Positions 6,171 through 9,100 of a stretch of DNA of 9,100 nucleotides are shown here, one piece after another. Under the pieces are notes generated by a model. The model made no database searches, was not told the DNA's origin, and saw only the letters and a list, made by a program, of their open reading frames with translations. Source of the DNA: Bacillota bacterium. GTDB taxonomy: Bacteria > Bacillota > Clostridia > Peptostreptococcales > Anaerovoracaceae. Where the stretch lies: assembly GCA_029219125.1 (NCBI GenBank), contig JAQXSU010000183.1:1-9100 (forward strand), read 5' to 3'. The position numbers and the translations under genes are program-made. How positions within the stretch are numbered: position 1 is the first letter of the stretch; each line of letters begins with the position of its first letter.

Positions 6171-6303
6171 AAAAGGGTCGGGTCGCACACTGAGGAAGAA
6201 GAAGAAATTCCTGATTATTTACGAAAATCGCCTGAAAATACTGTAATTTTTCGTATTTTCAGGCGATTTCAACGAATTCTCTAATGGTCAACCCGACCCT
6301 TTT
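6171..6303. repeat. 133-bp nested inverted repeat
   Basis: A perfect 13-base outer inverted repeat (AAAAGGGTCGGGT at 6171-6183, its complement at 6291-6303) encloses a perfect 17-bp inner hairpin (6225-6241 with 6253-6269). The segments between outer and inner arms are only partly complementary (GAAATTC opposite GAATTC). No target-site duplication is evident at the ends and no coding capacity is seen inside. It may be a MITE-like element, a structured RNA, or a terminator with a longer outer stem. Confidence 0.7.
6225..6269. terminator. 17-bp hairpin, possible bidirectional terminator
   Basis: AAATCGCCTGAAAATAC pairs perfectly with its complement across an 11-base loop. The tails are short T runs on both strands (TTT on +, TTTT on -), so it could end the padR operon on the + strand or a short - strand transcript. 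The T tracts are weaker than those of the other terminators here. An alternative pairing, ACGAAAA (6221-6227) with TTTTCGT (6248-6254), competes with it. Confidence 0.45.
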
Positions 6304-6419
6304 CGCATTTTTTATACGAATAAGTATGTGTTCGTGGAATCCCCATCGATTCGGCTTCGGTCATCCCGCGTTCCTCGGTTGTTTCAAAAGAAAATCCCGC
6401 ACGATTTCCCAGAAATATG

Positions 6420-6448
6420 TTGACAAACATGCCGGAACCAAGTAAAAT
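6420..6448 (+). promoter_or_regulatory. Sigma-A promoter of tRNA-Leu
   Basis: A perfect TTGACA (6420-6425) and TAAAAT (6443-6448) are separated by 17 bases. The predicted start lies about 30 bases before the mature tRNA 5' end. A small ATCGTT/AACGAT inverted repeat (6453-6458, 6472-6477) sits in the short leader. Confidence 0.85.
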
Positions 6449-6484
6449 AATATCGTTGACGAAAAACTGAAAACGATCTGATGT

Positions 6485-6570
6485 GCGGCTGTGCTGGAAT
6501 TGGCAGACAGGCAAGCTTGAGGTGCTTGTGTCCGCAGGGCGTACGGGTTCGAGTCCCGTTGGCCGCACCA
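6485..6570 (+). tRNA. tRNA-Leu (anticodon GAG)
   Basis: An 86-base class II tRNA. The acceptor stem pairs GCGGCTG (6485-6491) with TGGCCGC (6560-6566), with two G-T wobbles. The discriminator is A6567 and CCA is encoded at 6568-6570. The D stem is CTG/CAG. The anticodon stem CAAGC/GCTTG holds the loop TTGAGGT with GAG at 6519-6521. A long variable arm (6529-6542, GTCC/GGGC) is typical of leucine and serine tRNAs, and the T arm is ACGGG-TTCGAGT-CCCGT. It should decode CUC and CUU leucine codons. It is a single-gene unit with its own promoter and terminator. Confidence 0.97.
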
Positions 6571-6573
6571 ACT

Positions 6574-6616
6574 AAAAACTGGAATGGGTTTTTATCTCAT
6601 TCCAGTTTTTTATTTC
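6574..6616 (+). terminator. Intrinsic terminator of tRNA-Leu
   Basis: A perfect 13-bp stem (6574-6586 with 6598-6610, left arm AAAAACTGGAATG) has an 11-base loop. On the + strand the second arm runs into TTTTTTATTT. It starts four bases after the CCA end. Confidence 0.93.
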
Positions 6617-6723
6617 ATGAATGGCCATAAGGGACTCGGACCCGGGAGGGCGCAGCCTGTCCCCACCGCGATGGCCATCGGCACAATCACCAGTGTTTTA
6701 ACCTGATTCTTTTCTTTGTCATT

Positions 6724-6760
6724 CCTTCAGTTTCTGATCATGCCTTCAGCTCCTGATCAT
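6724..6760. repeat. 19-base tandem duplication at the end of the acyltransferase gene
   Basis: CCTTCAGTTTCTGATCAT (6724-6741) and CCTTCAGCTCCTGATCAT (6743-6760) are 18-base copies one base apart, differing at two positions. The second copy carries the last codons (Met-Ile-Arg-Ser) and stop of the acyltransferase gene. The first lies just beyond the stop. Confidence 0.75.
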
Positions 6761-7774
6761 TCTGTCTTTTATGAATAAGAAAATCCGTGTCACAATCAAA
6801 TCCAATACGACGGTTGCTGCATATAGCACCGGCAAGCAGAGCCATATGTGTGAACCCAGCAGTGGGTATATTATTCCAAATGCAATGTACACTCCAGGTG
6901 CCTGGAGCAGATAGATATAAAGATTATTTTTTCGAAGCCACTGATAAGCTGCACTTTCTTCCAGCTTGCCTTCCGCTTTTGTGCGGCATAAACCCATGGA
7001 GAGCGTTACGAACAAGATCGGAACGACAAGTTTCAGTATGCATTCCAGCGTGTATATTTCTGTTGAAATCGGTGCCAGAAAGACGCAAACTGCAATCCCG
7101 GCCATAGAGCCGCCAATCAGAATCCATTTCGGGGCATTCTGATATATTGCATCGGATAGATAGAAAAAAGCCGCTCCCAGAAAAAACACAATAATGTAAA
7201 TATCAATCTGCGAAATTTTGAAATAATCAACCTGTCCTAAAATGAAATGGGCAGCGAAATATAATACAATCGATACAAGGAAGCCATATCCCAGATTCTC
7301 TTTCTTCAGCAACCGGTTCAGCAGAATCCAGATCACGGTAACCCAAAACATCATCAGGAGAAACCAGGCCACATCCGAGAACTTCCCCAGAGCCATGGCG
7401 ATATAGCCATCTACCAGCGAAGCGCCCTTGTCTCGTCCAAAGCTTGGAATGTCGAACAAGGTATAGGTTGGAACAAGCCATAATATCCCATATGTAAAAT
7501 AAGGAATCAGAAGCCGGACTGCTTTCTTTCTTATCAGACCAGCAATACTTATACTTTCCTTATTCTTTTGTAGAGACACCTGCAGAAGAAACCCTCCTGC
7601 AAACGTAAAAATCGGAACGACGGACAACACAAGAAATTTACTGATCCATCTGCTTTGATAGTCTGCTTTAATCAGCCAGAATTCGTTATCACTGAAAAAC
7701 AGGCCGCAGTGCGCCGCAATCACCATAAACATTGCTATGATTTTCATGAAATCAATATAATTATATTTTTTCAT
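6746..7774 (-). CDS. Acyltransferase-3 family membrane protein
   Basis: A 342-residue integral membrane protein of the acyltransferase-3 (OatA/NolL/NodX-like) family, enzymes that move acyl groups from acyl-CoA across or onto cell-surface sugars or other small molecules. Features are the YIDFMKIIAMFMVIAAHCG first helix with the conserved histidine (residue 22), the RKKAVRLLIPY stretch at about 82-92 and around ten hydrophobic segments. The family's usual extracellular SGNH domain is absent, so this is a stand-alone membrane domain. I chose the second ATG (7774) because GGAAGG lies eight bases before it but only two before the first ATG at 7780. It starts 15 bases after the AraC-type regulator gene, so the regulator probably controls it. 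The acceptor is unknown. Confidence 0.85.
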   Translation of the reverse strand: MKKYNYIDFMKIIAMFMVIAAHCGLFFSDNEFWLIKADYQSRWISKFLVLSVVPIFTFAGGFLLQVSLQKNKESISIAGLIRKKAVRLLIPYFTYGILWLVPTYTLFDIPSFGRDKGASLVDGYIAMALGKFSDVAWFLLMMFWVTVIWILLNRLLKKENLGYGFLVSIVLYFAAHFILGQVDYFKISQIDIYIIVFFLGAAFFYLSDAIYQNAPKWILIGGSMAGIAVCVFLAPISTEIYTLECILKLVVPILFVTLSMGLCRTKAEGKLEESAAYQWLRKNNLYIYLLQAPGVYIAFGIIYPLLGSHIWLCLPVLYAATVVLDLIVTRIFLFIKDRMIRS

Positions 7775-7789
7775 TTTCATTTCCTTCCG

Positions 7790-8680
7790 TTACGTCCCAT
7801 TGCGTTTCTTCACCGCACGCATCTCAATATATCCCCGTTCACCCTGCGGCTCCAGCTGGATTCTAGGGTTTTCATCATCCCAACCGTAGCCGATCAGAGC
7901 CGGATCATACCGATCCATGGCCTGCTGCACCGCCTCAATGGCTTCGCAGTACTCCTCCTCCGCAAAGGGTTCCCCCTGAAATACCAGATACTCTGTCTCC
8001 GGCAGGATAATCGTATCAAAGCCTTCCGGAACCGGCCCGGCATAGTCCGTCTCTGCCTCCACCCCCTGTACATACACCGATGTCTCCGGTTTTCTGTATC
8101 GGTCCGGAAGCCACAGGCAGACCGGTTCTCCGCACAGAGAATCCATGCTCACCAGAATTCCCCACACATCACAGCCCACCTCTTCACAGTATTGGAAATA
8201 ATCTTCGGCAGACCTTCCCCGTTTCAGGATTACCTTTCTTTCCGGCTTTCTCATCAGCTGTACAAAAACACTCTGCACTTCTTTCATCTCATGTCTCTCC
8301 CTTCGGATTTCTCTGAATTTTACGCCATAGGGGATGAAAAGCGGAATTGGGACCTTTGTCCGGGCATATTCCCCCGGATTGCAGCAGAATTCTTTCAGAA
8401 AAGCCCGCTGAAACCCGTCCACACTGCCGAAGCCCATGTCAAACGCTGCATCTGTCACTCTGCACTCACCCTGTTTCAGCATCAGCGCAGAGCGTGAAAG
8501 CCGAAGACGGCGGATGTAATCTGCCGGTGTCAGACTGGTATACTGGCGAAACAGCCGGTAGGAATACCACGGAGAAAACAGCGAGACCCGTGCCAGATCC
8601 GCCATGGTGATCTCATCTCCAAGATTCGAAGCGATATACTCCTGCATTCTCTGAACCGCCATAATATGTTCCCTGCTCAT
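7790..8680 (-). CDS. AraC-family regulator with GyrI-like effector domain
   Basis: A 296-residue transcription regulator with Rob-like layout. The N-terminal AraC double helix-turn-helix (about 5-107) contains ITMADLARVSLFSPWYSYRLFRQYTSLTPADYIRRLRLS and the DAAFDMGFGSVDGFQRAFLKEFCCNPGEY signature. A GyrI/SOUL-like small-molecule binding domain follows (about 133-292). Such proteins often sense drugs or other amphipathic compounds. The ATG at 8680 has GGAGG eight bases upstream; a GTG three codons earlier overlaps that site and is rejected. No convincing sigma-A promoter is seen, but CGTCGA occurs twice, 14 bases apart, in the 74 bases before the gene's ribosome binding site and could be an operator. 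It is probably co-transcribed with the acyltransferase gene that follows. Confidence 0.92.
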   Translation of the reverse strand: MSREHIMAVQRMQEYIASNLGDEITMADLARVSLFSPWYSYRLFRQYTSLTPADYIRRLRLSRSALMLKQGECRVTDAAFDMGFGSVDGFQRAFLKEFCCNPGEYARTKVPIPLFIPYGVKFREIRRERHEMKEVQSVFVQLMRKPERKVILKRGRSAEDYFQYCEEVGCDVWGILVSMDSLCGEPVCLWLPDRYRKPETSVYVQGVEAETDYAGPVPEGFDTIILPETEYLVFQGEPFAEEEYCEAIEAVQQAMDRYDPALIGYGWDDENPRIQLEPQGERGYIEMRAVKKRNGT

Positions 8681-8753
8681 TCTCTTCACCTCCCGACAGC
8701 AGCAATTCTACATTTGTTCGACGCTGAGTGCTCGACGTTTTCTGCTGTATGTG

Positions 8754-8788
8754 AAAAAGCCGGAGCAAAATCCACTCCGGCCGTTTTT
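8754..8788. terminator. Intrinsic terminator after the HIT gene
   Basis: GCCGGAG (8759-8765) pairs with CTCCGGC (8775-8781) around a 9-base loop. On the - strand it is followed by five T, ending the HIT transcript 35 bases after its stop. On the + strand six T follow after CG, so it may work in both directions. Confidence 0.85.
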
Positions 8789-8814
8789 TCCTATAATTTT
8801 CCTGTGCCATTCCA

Positions 8815-9100
8815 TCAGCCTGGTGGCCAGGTCAGCTTTCTCTTTCCGAGAATGTGAAAATGCAGATGCTTCACCGTCTGGAAGGCATCTTCTCCGTTGT
8901 TGCTTACTACCCGGTAACCGTTTTCCAGTCCCAGAGATTCCGCGATTTCGTGGATCTTGAACATCATGTAGCCCAGCAGTTCCTGATCCTCTTCCTTCAC
9001 ATCGTCCAGACAGGTAATGTGCTTCTTCGGAATCAGCAGCACATGCACCGGTGCCTGCGGCTCCGCATCGTGAAAGCAAAATACACGATCGTCCTCATAG
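8815..9100 (-). CDS. HIT-family nucleotide hydrolase (5' end outside window)
   Basis: The last 94 residues of a histidine-triad (Hint/HIT) protein, cytosolic enzymes that cleave nucleoside phosphoramidates or dinucleotide phosphates. Visible are the DAEPQAPVHVLLIPKKHI strand-turn, a helical segment, the NNGEDAFQTVKHLHFHILG stretch with the His-x-His-x-His triad, and the conserved WPPG ending. The frame stays open to the window edge through YEDDRVFCFHD. By comparison with the usual length of about 110 residues, roughly 20 are missing. The GTG at 9048 is an internal valine, not a start. Confidence 0.95.
   Translation of the reverse strand, partial: YEDDRVFCFHDAEPQAPVHVLLIPKKHITCLDDVKEEDQELLGYMMFKIHEIAESLGLENGYRVVSNNGEDAFQTVKHLHFHILGKRKLTWPPG

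Noticed and set aside
6281..6571. A 96-codon - strand ORF starting MVRPTGLEPVRPADTS
   Set aside because: Its first third is the antisense of the tRNA-Leu gene, a well-known source of false protein predictions. Only the last 27 codons have their own ribosome binding site and are treated separately.
6485..6745. tRNA-Leu as an integration site for a mobile element
   Set aside because: No integrase gene and no repeat of the tRNA 3' end are found within the window.
7655..8497. A 280-codon + strand ORF
   Set aside because: It is the shadow of the AraC regulator and acyltransferase genes, with no ribosome binding site or family resemblance.

Overview
The window looks like chromosomal DNA from a low-to-mid GC Gram-positive anaerobe of the class Clostridia (a gut-type Eubacteriales genome is my best guess). 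The reasons are the rpsU-yqeY gene pair, strong AGGAGG-type ribosome binding sites, a PadR/DUF2812 pair, an ECF sigma/anti-sigma pair of Firmicutes type, sigma-A promoters close to consensus, and an encoded CCA end on the tRNA. The genus cannot be fixed from this sequence. Nothing here is clearly phage or plasmid: I see no transposase, integrase or CRISPR array.

Left part (1-3613). The last 26 codons of a membrane protein read into the window on the + strand. Everything else up to 3613 is on the - strand. An ECF sigma factor gene (1344-1847) overlaps a single-pass membrane anti-sigma gene (224-1354), with an ECF-like promoter in front that suggests autoregulation. A beta-keto acid cleavage (BKACE/DUF849) gene at 2056-2891 is complete from end to end but broken by one frameshift. 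Beyond it lie yqeY and rpsU (ribosomal protein S21), one operon with a near-perfect promoter and a strong terminator.

Middle part (3614-6600), + strand. A PHP-type metal-dependent phosphoesterase has its own promoter and terminator. Next is a small operon for a PadR repressor, a DUF2812 membrane protein and an 80-residue glycine-rich membrane protein. Repeated GATATATCGCACC operator-like sequences lie over and behind its promoter. A 386-base gap follows (6098-6484). It holds a 133-bp nested inverted repeat (13-bp outer arms, 17-bp inner hairpin), a possible 27-codon ORF on the - strand, and a consensus promoter. That promoter drives tRNA-Leu(GAG), which ends in a 13-bp terminator hairpin.

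Right part (6600-9100), - strand. A Rob-like AraC regulator (N-terminal HTH, C-terminal GyrI-like ligand domain) lies 15 bases upstream of an acyltransferase-3 membrane protein, probably as one operon. The window ends inside a HIT-family nucleotide hydrolase gene with its own terminator.

The window is mostly housekeeping and signal-response genes. The items most worth a second look are the nested inverted repeat beside the tRNA, the single-site frameshift in the BKACE gene, the PadR operator cluster with its three-gene cassette, and a terminator-like hairpin in the rpsU leader. I do not see a clear, previously undescribed multi-gene system.
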